Shown piece by piece: positions 13,549 through 26,000 of a DNA stretch of 64,000 nt. The DNA lies in the NCBI GenBank assembly GCA_013180625.2, contig SNVD02013835.1, positions 1-64,000 of the forward strand, written 5' to 3'. This stretch comes from Boswellia sacra. Its lineage: Eukaryota > Streptophyta > Magnoliopsida > Sapindales > Burseraceae. A model generated the notes under the pieces. That model saw only the letters and a program-made list of their open reading frames with translations. It had not been told where the DNA came from and ran no database searches. The first letter of the stretch is position 1, and every line of letters starts with the position of its first letter. The position numbers and the translations under genes are program-made.

Positions 13549-13647
13549 TATAAAAGTTGTAAATAAAAAAAATAAAAATTATAAATAAATATATAAAACT
13601 TGTAAATAGTTTTAAAAACCTGTATATATCCATTTACAACTTTTATA
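13549..13647. repeat. inverted repeat, possible small MITE
   Basis: tataaaagttgtaaa at 13549-13563 is perfectly complementary to tttacaacttttata at 13633-13647. The 69-base AT-rich spacer makes a hairpin-like element. Confidence 0.5.
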
Positions 13648-14765
13648 TTTAAAACAATTTTTTTTATTTGTTTACAATTTTGATATATTCATTTATAACT
13701 TCTATACAATGGGATGCATCCATACACTTGATGTACCACAACATGACCCTAAAACTAAATGTTGATGAAAAAACTAATAACATCAACAAATTTGTTGATT
13801 ACAATAGTAAAAATGGGTTTTTCCCATATTAGGCCAATAACTATAACAATTTGAAAATCTCATAAAGACTTCTTTTAGAAATAGAGAAAAAAAAAACTTA
13901 AATTTCCTAGGATTTTTTTGTTTGATTAAACAAAATAATAATGTATTTTTAATTGTTTAAAAGCATTGAATGATTTACTCATTATACTATTGAAATAATA
14001 TATTGAGAAGGAATAATACTTCTTTTACAGAAAAAAATTATATAAATTCAACACACAAACTAATGTATCTTTATTTAATTGAAGAAGTAAATTTCAAAGA
14101 CCAATTATATTAATTAAGATGGATGATAGAACAATCATCTATTCAAACTATCGTCAATTACTAATGTATTTTTGCTTTGACTTTGAAGATATATTAACAC
14201 ATAAATTTTTTTATTAATGAATGATTTAAATATATATTTATTCTTTTTCTTCATTGATATGTTTTTTACATCTATCACTCACACAATCATTTAGAAAACA
14301 AAAAAAAAATGTTGATAATAACCCCCAAACTTATATAAACAAATTTGTATAAATATTTTATAAATGTAATAGAAACATATTGACGCATAGAAAATTCAAA
14401 TTTTAAGCGCGATGCCTTTTTTATTATAAGAACCAAATATTAATTACAACAAAGTAAAAGTAACAAATTATATATAATACAACTACTAGTAAATCTCCTT
14501 ATAAATAATAATACACTTATAACTTATTTATAATTAACTTTCTTTACAACTTAAACTGACAAAATCTTAATAAAAATATAATTATCATATAATTTATTAT
14601 AAATTCTCTTATTCGTTTGTGTTTTTTCCGTTTTCAATAAATTTTCTCAATTCAACTTTACGAGAGATTAACTGTAGAATTTAATTGTAAGTGTTTACTC
14701 ATCCTCTCACTAAAGCCACATTAATTAGTTACAAAACTCCAATTATGAAATGCTTAAATGTGGAT

Positions 14766-15385
14766 AGGCTTGGTACCGGGACGGGGTGGGTACAAGGCGA
14801 CGGGTATCCAACCCCGTCCCGTCTCTTCTTTTTCTGCCCCGCCCCGCCCCATTGCCCCGTTACAGGGCAGGACGGGGCAGAAAAAAAAAACCAGATCCAT
14901 TACAGGGCGGGGCGGTGCAGAAAAAAAATAACCAGATCTATACCCGCCCCGCCCCATAAAATTTTATTTACACCCCATAATATTTATATTTTTCAATCTC
15001 ATCACCCACAATATTTCTTTTAAATCCATCCATAATTTCATATAATATCATCAACATGCTTACGTCACGACCAAAAATCTAAAAAAAAAAATAAAAAACA
15101 AATATATTCTAAAAGTTCCTATATTTTTAAATTTAACAAAATAACCCCCTGAAATTATCTCTAAGTCCTATATTTTGAATTTTTTTCATTTATACCCTTA
15201 ACTGTGAGAGACGGGACGGATCCAACTGATCTAGAGGCAAGATCCGATCCCGAACCTACCCCGACGAGACAGACTCTATACAGTCCTGTACCCACCTTTT
15301 ACAGTGATCTGAGACGGGTCTAAACCCGCCCCATTAGACCAGGTCCGACCGGATCAGTGATGGGGCCGGGCAAATGCCCAAGCCT
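14766..15385. mobile_element. non-autonomous Mutator-like element, GC-rich
   Basis: The 620-bp element starts aggcttgg and ends ccaagcct, a perfect 8-bp terminal inverted repeat. The 10-bp direct repeat aaatgtggat flanks it exactly (14756-14765 and 15386-15395). A target duplication of 9-11 bp is typical of Mutator-like transposons. The interior has runs such as gccccgccccgcccc, far richer in GC than its surroundings, and no credible gene. Confidence 0.8.
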
Positions 15386-15634
15386 AAATGTGGATAAGCA
15401 TTCACTAATTAGGCCCACACACACCCACATAAATAGAAGCCATTGGCTAGAATCCCTAAGCTCATTGATACATGCTTCTCGTTATGATCATTCTTTAAAC
15501 CTTTTCAATTTTCCATAAATCACACTTGTAAAATTAAATTTAAAAATTAAATTTAAAAATTAAAAAAAAAAAAAAACGAACGAACGTAACGACCAAACTA
15601 ACAAAACAAAACAAATAGAAATTTCAAGTTTCAA

Positions 15635-17039
15635 TTATGGTTTGCCAACTGCTGCTCCCTTGACCACTGTAACAGGACATGAAGCATTTGTTACCACATG
15701 ATTGCTCACACTCCCAAGCAAAATCCTGTGAAATTCACCAAGGTAAAGTAAGTACTAACTATCTAGTTGTTGTAAGACAGATTTTTTATTAATTCCTTAA
15801 ATGATCAATTAGAGTACGTGAAAAAAAAACCTAGTTTCTAATTTTCCTTCTCAAATTATATATAACGTGGGTGCAACCTTCGATATATATATATATATAT
15901 ATCCCTTATAACAATAATGCATTAATTATTTTCATACATAAAAATGATCTAAATTTATCAATTAATAAGTTGAAATTGAAAATACTATAACTAAAATTCC
16001 CGATATATATTGTATTACGATTAATTTTTATCCTTATTGAATTAGAGAAGTAAAAATTCATAATAAATTAATAAAAACTCAAACTCAATTAATACAGATT
16101 TTGTTTTAATTCATCTAAAAAAAAAAAAGATCCTCCTTTATATTGCGCGTGTTTGTGAGTTTCTTGTACAAAACTATATTCCTTAAGATCATTTAACATT
16201 TGGTAGTAGTTAATGACTAGAGTAAATTAATCGACTTAATTATAGACTTAAGTATAAAATTATATCTTACGACAGCAAGTTAGGCTAGGCATATGCAGGT
16301 CAAATAATAGCTGAAGTAATAATTAATGTATAAACTAAAAAAAAAAAGCAAGCCAGGGTAACTATGCAAGTAAAGTAGCGCTTGAATTTTAATTAAGCTG
16401 CAAAATCAGAGACAAAAACTAATTTACCTTTTGAGACCACCAAGACCCCTGCTTCCAACAACAAGCGCGTCAAGCTTGAGATCTTCAACAGCATCACACA
16501 GCTTCTCTCTGGGATCCCCCCAGTAAACCTTTGCCACCACCTTTGCCTGCTTCAAGAGAATAGCAACACAAGCATGCATATATAGCATATACATATAAAA
16601 TCATTCAGGAAATTGAAATTAACATCTTCTTCGTTTATATATGTACAACAATAATATATATATTACCCCTTTGGTCCTTGACAAAGTATCAAGAATATCG
16701 AGAACCTCCGCATCACAGGTAAGGCCATATAGCTTTGAAAAATTAAGCTCTCTGAATTCTTCTAGGGGAACTAGAGCTATACATAAAGGAAGAATAAAAT
16801 TAGTAGATTTATATTACTAACAGAATGCATATGCATGGCAAGCATTGAAGATGTATATACTTACGTGATCCTGTGTCCTCGAAAAGCTGCTTCATGGTAT
16901 GATCAGCCTTTGATGGCTGAACATGGATTAAAATGACACAATCTCCAGCATCAACCAGATTATCAGCCGCCCATCGAAGGGCTGTTTTGCTGTTTGGAGA
17001 GTTGTCCATGCCGATACCAATTGTATGTGCCTTCGCCAT
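15635..17039 (-). CDS. universal stress protein (UspA family), complete
   Basis: Four exons: 17039-16865, 16776-16667, 16546-16428 and 15725-15635. Introns are GT-AG and the product is 164 aa, the usual size of plant single-domain USPs. The N terminus [18 protein letters not shown] is the first beta strand plus the nucleotide-contact Asp of the Usp fold. Exon 2 gives [12 protein letters not shown]. Exons 3-4 carry the ATP-binding signature G-x2-G-x9-G-S ([15 protein letters not shown]), followed by [15 protein letters not shown]. These are small cytosolic or nuclear nucleotide-binding proteins linked to drought, hypoxia and other stress responses. The acidic Asp and the glycine signature suggest an ATP-binding subtype. 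The start is the only in-frame ATG ahead of the conserved strand. TAA is at 15637-15635. The gene is close to other stress-related loci but shares no transcript with them. Confidence 0.95.
15883..15902. repeat. (AT)n microsatellite in USP intron 3
   Basis: About nine AT units lie within the 702-base intron between exons 3 and 4 of the universal stress protein gene. Confidence 0.85.
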
Positions 17040-17099
17040 CTCTCTCTTGATCGACTTGTTCGGAGATATATGTGTAATGTGTTATTAGTTTATCAACTC

Positions 17100-17106
17100 T
17101 ATATAG
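17100..17106 (-). promoter_or_regulatory. candidate TATA box of the universal stress protein gene
   Basis: On the minus strand, CTATATAGAG lies about 62 bases upstream of the ATG at 17039. That spacing would leave a short 5' UTR of roughly 30 bases. Inferred from consensus and spacing only. Confidence 0.4.
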
Positions 17107-17509
17107 CTAGCTTGGTTTGAGAGTAGTCTATGTATATATATTATTAAGTTACATATATGTTTGGCCGTGGATTCTATAAGGTTAAGTGAAGGAGGTTCAT
17201 GAAGGTACTAGACTAGCGCTCTATTCCAGTACCGGAAGCTCTAAAATATCATTGCTTTATTCCTTGACGATAAGATTTCTCATTCTAGAAAGAGAAAATG
17301 GGTGGAATTTAGTATAAAGGTGACAGTGTGCTAGTTGTCGTTTGGTAAAGAGTATTATATCTAACAAATAATTGCAGTTATTTTATCACTTTCTAGAAAG
17401 TTTCTTTGTGACAAATAGGCATGAGTTAATCGATTAAATGATTAGAAGCGCATTTCGCGTGGCTGTGCACCGATTGAAGCTGATTCTTCGAGAACTACGA
17501 CTATTTTAG

Positions 17510-18945
17510 CATTTAGTAAACTCGTTGTAGCATTTAGTAAAGTTTTTTAAGACTAATTTTTTAAGAAACTACTGCTACAGAATTTACTTTTGTATCATAT
17601 TTCAAAAGTAGGAAGGAGTAGACTTTGAAAAGCTGATATTTAAATTGATTAAAATACTACAATTATTTCTAAAAAATAATACAAATCCAATACCCTTAAA
17701 TATTAAATTCTGAAAATTAATTAATTAATTAGTTAACAAATGTTAAAATTAATTATTTCTGAAAAGTAATTTTTTGGAAAATTCAAAAAGTTACCGAAGG
17801 TTCTGCATCTGCTGTCTGGCTGCTGACATCTCCTGTTCGCCGGATGACAGAACTTTAAGTGCTCGATCTGGTTGATTTTAGACATAGATGATGGAACCAA
17901 CAACGGATCCATGTTGAGTGGTTAGCGATAAGTCTTCTCAGGGTGTGGTGTTGCCTCACGCGTCATTGGACGCTGGCTGGCAACGACACCTTCGATGACT
18001 ATGTTGAATTTTTTATTTTAATTATTTTAATATTATAATATCAAATTAACTTAAATATTAATAATTATAAATTGATTTACAAAATTACGGGTTAATATCA
18101 CATATGAACCCTAGGTTTTGACAAAATTTTAATCATATGGGACATTTAGTTTTAAGAAATCATCATTTGAGTCCTTAAACTCAAATCGTGTGAGAAATGT
18201 TTATTGGTGGAAGGGCAAATATGTCATTATGTTATACACAGTCAGCATAAAACCAAATCTAAATATGTATATATAATTTTTTCTTTTTTCTTTTTTTTTT
18301 TTAAATTTTTGTTGTTGAACCAACTCTAGATTAACACTGCCATGCCTGAAGACTGGAAGGTGAGGCACCTGATCATCTTTTGTGGATTTTGGCATTTTTT
18401 GTTGATCGGGTGATTGCGCAGTCTTTGTATTTCACATCAATGGAATGGGAAATCAAACAGTTTAACATTAATTATTTTTGTTGTTGTGAAGGAGATGATA
18501 TCTTTATAAAGAACGGTTGGCTGGTGGACATGGTGGTCTCCGTAGTCAAGGCGGAGGTTGTGGATAAATAATTATTTAATTAGTATTTAGATTTTGATAT
18601 ATAATTTTAGTTGTTAATAAAAATCGGTCACATGCGCGTTATACGCTGTTAATTAGTTGGGTTTAAAAGGTCAATTTTAGTGTTATACCAGAGAATAACC
18701 ATGGTTGACTAAGATTCTGTAAGCCAAGGGCCTAGATGTGATTTCTTGGAAACTCAATGAATAAGCAAAAAAGTCCTATCTGAGAGATATTTGCCAAAAT
18801 CCAACAGTAGTTTACGGTATTAACCCATGACATTATGTATATTTTAGTATTTTTACTAAAAATTAGATTTAAAAAAGCAAGTTTACCAAACGCACGCATA
18901 ATTTTCCTCAACAATTTTCTATAGCACATCTACCTCAAACAAACC
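17510..18945. mobile_element. MITE-like element, family 1, copy A, interrupted by a second element
   Basis: The left part has 'ctgctacagaattt', 'aaaagtaggaaggagtagactttgaaaagct' and 'gattaaaatacta', matching 61880-62050 base for base over long stretches. A GC-richer core (about 17800-17990) ends 'acaccttcgatgactatgttgaattttt', similar to 62432-62462. The right end (18827-18945: tatttttactaaaaa, then gtttaccaaacg, caacaattttctatagcac) matches 62590-62775. The 738 bases between the halves are a separate insertion (18089-18826). Termini are approximate. Confidence 0.6.
18089..18826. mobile_element. non-autonomous Mutator-like element nested in the family-1 element
   Basis: It begins gggttaatatca and ends ggtattaaccc, an inverted terminal pair related to the ends of the element at 63189-63901. 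The phrase gaagggcaaata(t/c)gt is shared between the two interiors. It splits a repeat that is continuous at 61.9-62.8 kb, which supports insertion. Its own target duplication is too diverged to call. Confidence 0.6.
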
Positions 18946-19600
18946 CTAAAGTGAGCTTAAAAGAGAATTTTGGTCCTATTTTCGAGGCTATTTACACAAC
19001 TCTCTACATCTTTTATTCTAGAAATATAAGGATGATATCAATAATCATTTTAAAAGTTTAATTACAAATATAATTAATTAATATTTTAGATGGCAAGTTA
19101 ACATCATCCATTGTAAAGACAAAAGTACCCATCCTTGGCTTAGTGACCACCTTCAACGTGGTGACTATGAGCATAGCTTCCATTTCACTTGGAGCATTTG
19201 CAACCTCGGTATTGCTTTTTAAGTTCCTTCCAGAGATATAGGGGCAAAACATATCAAATAACAAAGACAAGTCTCTAAGAAATGACGAAGTCACTACCTG
19301 GATAATTAACTGCGAAAATTTGAGTGACGACAATCGCTCATTTGCTTTTTAACCTAACTACCTTCACCCTTTTAGAGTTAGATTTATGAGGTTAGATAAG
19401 GGCTTCGTCTGCCCAGATATTAATTAATCTGGCCTCGACTATGGCCTATTAATTTTCGTTTTTGTAAGTCATCGATCAATACTATTCATCTTAATCCTAA
19501 GTCCATTTTTTACACAACCAAATTTTATCTTTATTATTTCATGTGGGGTTTTGACAATTTATAAGCATCTATAGCAAGAGAGAGGAGAATGGAGATACGT
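18946..19600. other. intergenic, nothing identified
   Basis: Mixed-composition sequence, with short minus-strand open stretches (e.g. 19333-19058) that match no family I recognise. Confidence 0.4.
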
Positions 19601-21250
19601 TTATCCTTCAAACATCAAGGATTTAGGGTGGATTATAACAATTGTAAAATAAAGCATAATATAAATAACATGAAATAAGGGATGTAATGTAAAGGCATAA
19701 AGGAAAATCTAAACTACCACTTCAAATCACGCAAGCAAAATAAAATGACTAAGCATAAAGTAAGGCAACAAACTAAACAACTTAACTAAAGAAGTAAGGA
19801 ATAAAAAATAGGAAATAAATCTAAACTAGCAAGTTAAACTAACAACCTAAAATAACTAAAGCATTAGAAGAAATGACTTATGGAAACAGGCACTTTCCTT
19901 TGGGTGGTTCCCTCTAAGTAGCTTAGAAGCTACAAGTGGTGGGATTCTATCCATCCAACAAGCCTCAATTCACCACATATAAACGTTGACAATGAATTAG
20001 TAAACTTAAATGCAAGTAAACAACATAAGTGACATAAATAAAAGTAAAAGATATATCAACAATAAATCAAGCCAAATAAATGAATTAAAGGATGACTTGA
20101 TACAATATATAAAGAGAAGAAAATAAAAAGGAGATTACAAGACATGAAATAAATAAATAACAATTACATAATAATCATAAAGGCACCGTTAAGTGAAGGA
20201 ATGCATTAAAACGTGATTAAACAATAACTGTGAACAATGAAGGCAAATAATGAAATGAAAAATAAAAGGTACGGAATAAAAAGTGGTCATCACATAAGTG
20301 CTTCTCATTTAATTCACCAAGATGGTGATTTTTTTGAATCTCCATGAACTTATCAAACCTAAAATGAAACAAAAGAAAGAAGGTGGTAGAAGTAACATAA
20401 CATAAGTAATGAAAAAATATACATGAACAACGTAAAGTAAAGAACAAGCATGGCAAATAAAGTAAATAATCAAGAGAAGAACAGACATAAGATAATGATA
20501 AGAAGGATCATCCTAGGAGTATTTTTTGCTAGATTCACAAAGAGGGTGATCATTTGCAAGTTTCATTACACTCCTCAAATCCAAAAGGTGAGATCATGAA
20601 ATAATATGATTCAATCAAATATGAAACAAAGTAAAAGGACATAAATTAATCACAAAGTAACACAAGCAACATAGGCAAAAATGAGCAAATAAAGGCGAAA
20701 CAAAATAATAGTGCACATATAAACATAAACTAACCTAATAAAGTGACAGAAGAGGAAACAAAGATGAGATGAAGGGAAGAAGGAGGTGGCGGGTTGGAGG
20801 AAGAAGAGAAGGGGAAGAAGGGAGATATCACATGTATCCATATAAACAATGCATGGCATAAACATAAATCAAAAGGAAATGAGCACCAAATAAAATAAAT
20901 AATGCATAGATTGAACAAAAGGGTTCTTCCACGGATGTTTCCCACTTGATATATGAAGATGACAATCAATTGCATGTGGGTCTCTATTACACCCATCAAA
21001 CCCATGAAAAAAAAAAATGAAATGAAATGAAATGAATGGAGAACGAGAGAATGGCATCATATGAACATAAAGGAAAATGAACACGTAGATTATAAATAAA
21101 TGAAATAATAAACTAAAGAAAAAAAGAAAGAGAAGAAGAAGAAGAAGAATGGCATAGATAAATAGCATCAATGAAAAGGCATAAAAATAAAAGACATAAT
21201 AATTAAAACATAATTAAAACTAAACATAGCTAAAGAACAATTAAATAAAA
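19600..21250. repeat. purine-rich, strand-asymmetric low-complexity block
   Basis: For about 1.65 kb the plus strand is dominated by A and G (aaataaa, aacataa, gaagaag) with little T. Four short normal-composition islands (near 19880-19990, 20290-20370, 20505-20605 and 20925-21005) punctuate it. The islands share caccaaga/attcacc and gatgg/gggtg-like words. Apparent minus-strand reading frames are only Phe/Leu/Ser-rich low complexity. Confidence 0.6.
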
Positions 21251-21568
21251 AATCATAATTAACTATGGGAGTTTTTAAGAGAGGGATGTCTATAGGAGAG
21301 ACATCCTCGCTTTAACTCTCGATCCTCAAAAATGGCATATTTTCATTATGAAATATTGGTGTAATCTTCAATAAAACAAGTTGGCTTATAGCGCAAAATC
21401 ATCGATAGAAGCTAGCGAAACAAGTTGTCTCATAACACAAAATCATAGATAGATCACAGCAACCAAAAGATTAAATTAACTGTTCTGAGATGTTGATAGA
21501 AACTGAAAGGATCTAACTATAGCACGCACTAACATCTTAATTAATAAGTTGCACACATGCACTCGTAC

Positions 21569-21590
21569 AATAATAATAATAATAATAATT
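21569..21590. repeat. (AAT)n microsatellite downstream of GAD
   Basis: About seven AAT units, in the presumed 3' UTR or flank of the glutamate decarboxylase gene. Confidence 0.85.
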
Positions 21591-21621
21591 CATAAATAGA
21601 AGTTGCAGATGAGATTGAGCT

Positions 21622-23000
21622 CTAACAAACACCGTTCATCTTCTTCTTCTCCAAGACAAACTTCTTCCAAAAGGTGGTGATTTCCCTCTGCGTCTCTAGA
21701 TCACTTTTCTTGGTAGCCAAAGTCGTCTGAGGCTTTCCATTCTCTTCAAACTTGGCTTTGACCTTTGCTGGCAAGGTATCAAGCTCATGCAAGACCTTCT
21801 CAATGTCAATGACTAGACGCTCAGCCAGTGTGCGAGAGAAGTCTTCTCTTATGACAACACGGAGCACCGTTACATGCTGTGCATCAGGAGGCATGGTATA
21901 TGCAGGAACTATCCACCCAAATCGTCGCAACATTTCTGAAACTTCAAATTCATCGTGGCAGCTGTTGTCTTTCAGAGAAAAGGCTACTAGAGGCACCCCA
22001 TTGTCCTTTGAGATTATGTTGAAGCTGCCTGTCTTCTCCAGTCCTTCTTTAAGTACTAACATGTTTTCTCTACAATTTTCCATGATATTCCTGTATCCCT
22101 GATACAGAACATCCATCCAGAAACTTCAAAATTCTATCCATCCAAAAGGTCAATAGACTAGACTCACTACATTTTATATCTCTACTTAATTACCTCATAA
22201 CCCAATCGGATGAGTTGGTAGTATTGAGCAATAACTTGACTTGAACCTGGATCAACCAAAAAACTTAGCTTAATTAATATAAACCATGCATTATTATTTT
22301 CCGTTATTGAAATCACAGAAGGTTTAATTTAACTTTATATGCATGTATGATAATAGGTAAATATATGAATAATGTTGTACTTATGAAACTTTTATACATG
22401 CGTTGATTGATGTGTGTGTGCGTGCTTGTGTGTGTAGATATATATATATATATATATATATATCTTTTATACAAACTTTTGTAAAAGATTAAGAAAAAAA
22501 ATCCAATTTATAAAATAAATATTGGAAGAGGGTGTACCAATTACCAAAGAATCAACTTATCTTATGAGAAATAATGATGTGTCAATAAATAATTAACTAA
22601 TTCGCATGCATGCTTCAATTTGTATACAAAGATTATAAATATATATAACATATAGCTCTGTGCATATATCCACCTTTTGAGAAGTTAAGAGTGAAGGTAG
22701 GTTGATCAGCTCCAAGGTAGTTGATATGGAAGATGAGATCTTCGGGCAAGTCGTCTTTGCTCCTCCAAATGACCCAGCCAATCCCAGCGTAAACAAGCCC
22801 ATACTTGTGGCCACTCACATTAATGCTCTTCACCAAAGGTAAGCGAAAATCCCACTCGAGCTCTGGGTAAAGGAATGGTGCGATGAAGCCACCGCTTGCA
22901 GCATCAACATGGATTGGAGTGTACCATCTAGAAATTAAATTAATTATGAAAGAAATAAGTTAATTAATTAATTTATATTAACTGTAATTAAGATATATAG

Positions 23001-23033
<33 letters not shown>

Positions 23034-26000
23034 TTAACAGACTTGATTATAATGAGGGTATGGTTGTTAATCATAAATATACCCAGTTTGTTTGTTCTTC
23101 TCAGTCAAGAGATCATTCAAACGCTTAACATCTTCAAATTCTCCATTGAGAGTGGAACCAAGAATAGCAGCAACACAAATAGTGTTCTCGTCCACCATCT
23201 CTACTGCTTTCTCAGGGTCCATCACATAGTATCCATCCCTTAGCTTCACCTCTTTCAGTTCCACCTCGAAATACCTCGCAAATTTTTCCCAGCATACCTT
23301 CATATATTTAAGAAAATTGTAGTACTAATTAATTGCTCGGATAATTCTTAATGCATAAATTCAAAATATGAAATCATATTCTAAAACTAATTAATTAATT
23401 TCTCTCAGTTAAGATTTAAACGTGATAACTGCACGTAACATAAAAGTTTGAGATATATTATATATAATAATGAGAGGAAATAAATAAAACACATGCGGTA
23501 CTTACTTGTACGTTGGCTCCAGTAACAATATTAGGCTTATCGTAAGGTTTGCCCTCAGCTTTGCGTTTGTTCTGCCACTTCCTCTTGAAAGCTAAGCCAG
23601 CCAACATTATAGCCTCCGATGATCCCACTGTCCCCACCCCAACTGCTGCCTCTGAGTCTCCCAGTGGTGCGTTAAATAGGTGAGCTATCATGTTCACGCA
23701 CCGATTCTATTTCATCCATTTATCAAGCACAATTTAACCAATGTATTACTTTTCGTTTCTCCAAAATGTAATATGATATATATTTTCATCCTTATCAATG
23801 CTTTTAGATTTAAAAATAAATAATATTATATTTATATAGATGAGATACTTTAACCCAAATTTTTTACTTAAAGTTTTTAACTATTCATTTCATGGAATCT
23901 AATAAAACCAATTCATCCAATCCAATGCATGTAACTTAGGATAATACAATATATAACTTGATGCCGGGTTATCACATTATGTACTAAAATTTTTTCATTT
24001 ATTTTTAATTTTTGTCCACCTAATAATATTCTTGTATATTACACTGTATAAGTTAAGTTTATGAATTGGTTGTAGACAATATATTACTCTTTAAAAAATG
24101 TTTATATTTTTAATGAAAAAATTTTGTTAACAAATGTCACACAAATCATAGGAAATGAAGAGAAAATACATACACTCCAAATCTTTTATTACAATAGATA
24201 ATTTCATTAAAAATTTAAGGGGCTTTTTTTTCTAAAATTTAGAAAATATAATTTCATCAAAAATTTAAGGGACTTTTTTTTGTCTGAATTTGAATGGGTT
24301 TGAATTAAATTAAAGTCTAAATAGGTTTAGATATATAAATCGACATGATATACTATTATTACATTTGTAAGTCATTATTTTGACAAAATTAATACTAAAT
24401 TATTAAAATATTAAATATTTTATTATTTTTTATAGATTATTGAAAATAATTAAATTGTATTATAATTTATTTAAATATGTATTTGTTTTATAAAAATCAC
24501 AAGAAAGAGGTCATAAATGAATTTAATAGGAGTATTTTAGAGAATTAAAGATGACATAAACCATTTAAATACTTATATTCAGATAAATGCATTTAGCTTT
24601 TTCTATTAAGATGAAATTGATTAAGAATAAGGTTTAAGCCCAAAAGAAAAATATCATATCAGCCATCATATCAGTCGTTAAAGCTGCCGACATAATTTTG
24701 AATTGTCCAGAAAAATATTTTTAAATAAATTAAATTTTATAATTTATGAAATAACTAATTAATTAATTAACTTTATATTTTTAATATTTAAGGATATTTT
24801 TAGATTTTAATTATCTTATAGGGATAGTTTTGATATTTTAGTCCATTCAGATTTTAGCTTTTCAAAATTTAATTTTTAAAAGTTACTTCCCATCTGCTTT
24901 TGTAATCTAATATAAAAATAAATTATTCAGACAGCTACTTCTTATAAAATCAATTTTTAAAATATTTACTAAATACTAAAATAATTGTGGCTAATAATAG
25001 AATCCAAAAGTTACTGTCAACAACGAGACTAAACGCAATCTTAATACTTAAGAGAGCCCATTATAAAACTTTCAAGGTGGAGGTGGAGCGGGGCTACGGA
25101 CATGCCCATCGCCTCAAGAAACGACCATCGTTTTCATCGGTTGGTTGTTGGAAAATAATACTAATAAAGAATAAAATATTAGTGTTTAACAGAAATTAAA
25201 CAATAAAAACGTTAAAATGAAAATAGCAATGTTTTGGATACCATGAAAGGGATTGGTTTCCTACGTGAGAAGAAGGTCAAAATGTGCGTTTATGAACATT
25301 AAAATATGCACGAGCATATGGCCCACATTTACTTTAGTGATTGAGTTGAATTGGGCCCTGCTCTGCCCTTGCTTGCATTGCAGGGAGTGAGTGAGAGTGG
25401 GTGAAGATTGCAAATCAACAAGAAGTTAATGACCACAAATTGCCGCGCAAGATGGCAGGCACTCCTAACATGATGCCGCTAAATGCTCAACACCCAAGAA
25501 CAGAACTCACACTTTATCTTTATTTTAATTTTGATTTAGTGAAGCAGAGAAAAGTCTACATCTACTCACCTAGCTAGTATATAATGGATTTGGACCTTTC
25601 CTTGAATGACAGGTCGAGTTGCTTATCATTTATTCATTATTTAATTTCAGCCAGATCTAGGTAACGTGCATTACAACTCCTAAGATATACCTATTTTAAT
25701 TGGCTACTAAGGAATATGCATATATTTTTTTAAAATGCAAGTACAACCTTCTCTCGAATTTATTCAACTTTTATAAAAATAGGATATGTTACCGATGTGA
25801 CAGAATCTTTGGATTTGAAATCTAATTAATTACAACTTTGGTTTTTCAGAACAAAAAGCCCTAGAGAAAACATCCAATCAATATCGTTGCCAAATATTTC
25901 TAATGGTTTGAAGAATGATGCTTTATTTGCGAAATTTTTATTGATATTTTTATAAAGTGATAAAATAAATATAAGACTAAAAGATAGTAACAATTCCATA

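Larger units (their letters stand above)
12085..14755. other. intergenic between nonaspanin and a Mutator-like element
   Basis: The first 150-200 bases are the nonaspanin 5' UTR and promoter area, with no clear TATA box. The rest is AT-rich. It contains a 65-bp tandem duplication (13230-13356) and a short inverted repeat (13549-13647). I see no coding region. Confidence 0.55.

Noticed and set aside
14691..15023. 110-codon plus frame and matching minus frame
   Set aside because: They span the GC-rich core of the Mutator-like element, and the codons are simple C/G repeats.
20217..21171. Several minus-strand open frames of 70-100 codons
   Set aside because: They arise from the strand-skewed low-complexity block. 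The products are Phe/Leu/Ser strings with no conserved motif.
21752..22102. Plus-strand frame of 116 codons
   Set aside because: Antisense shadow of GAD exon 7.
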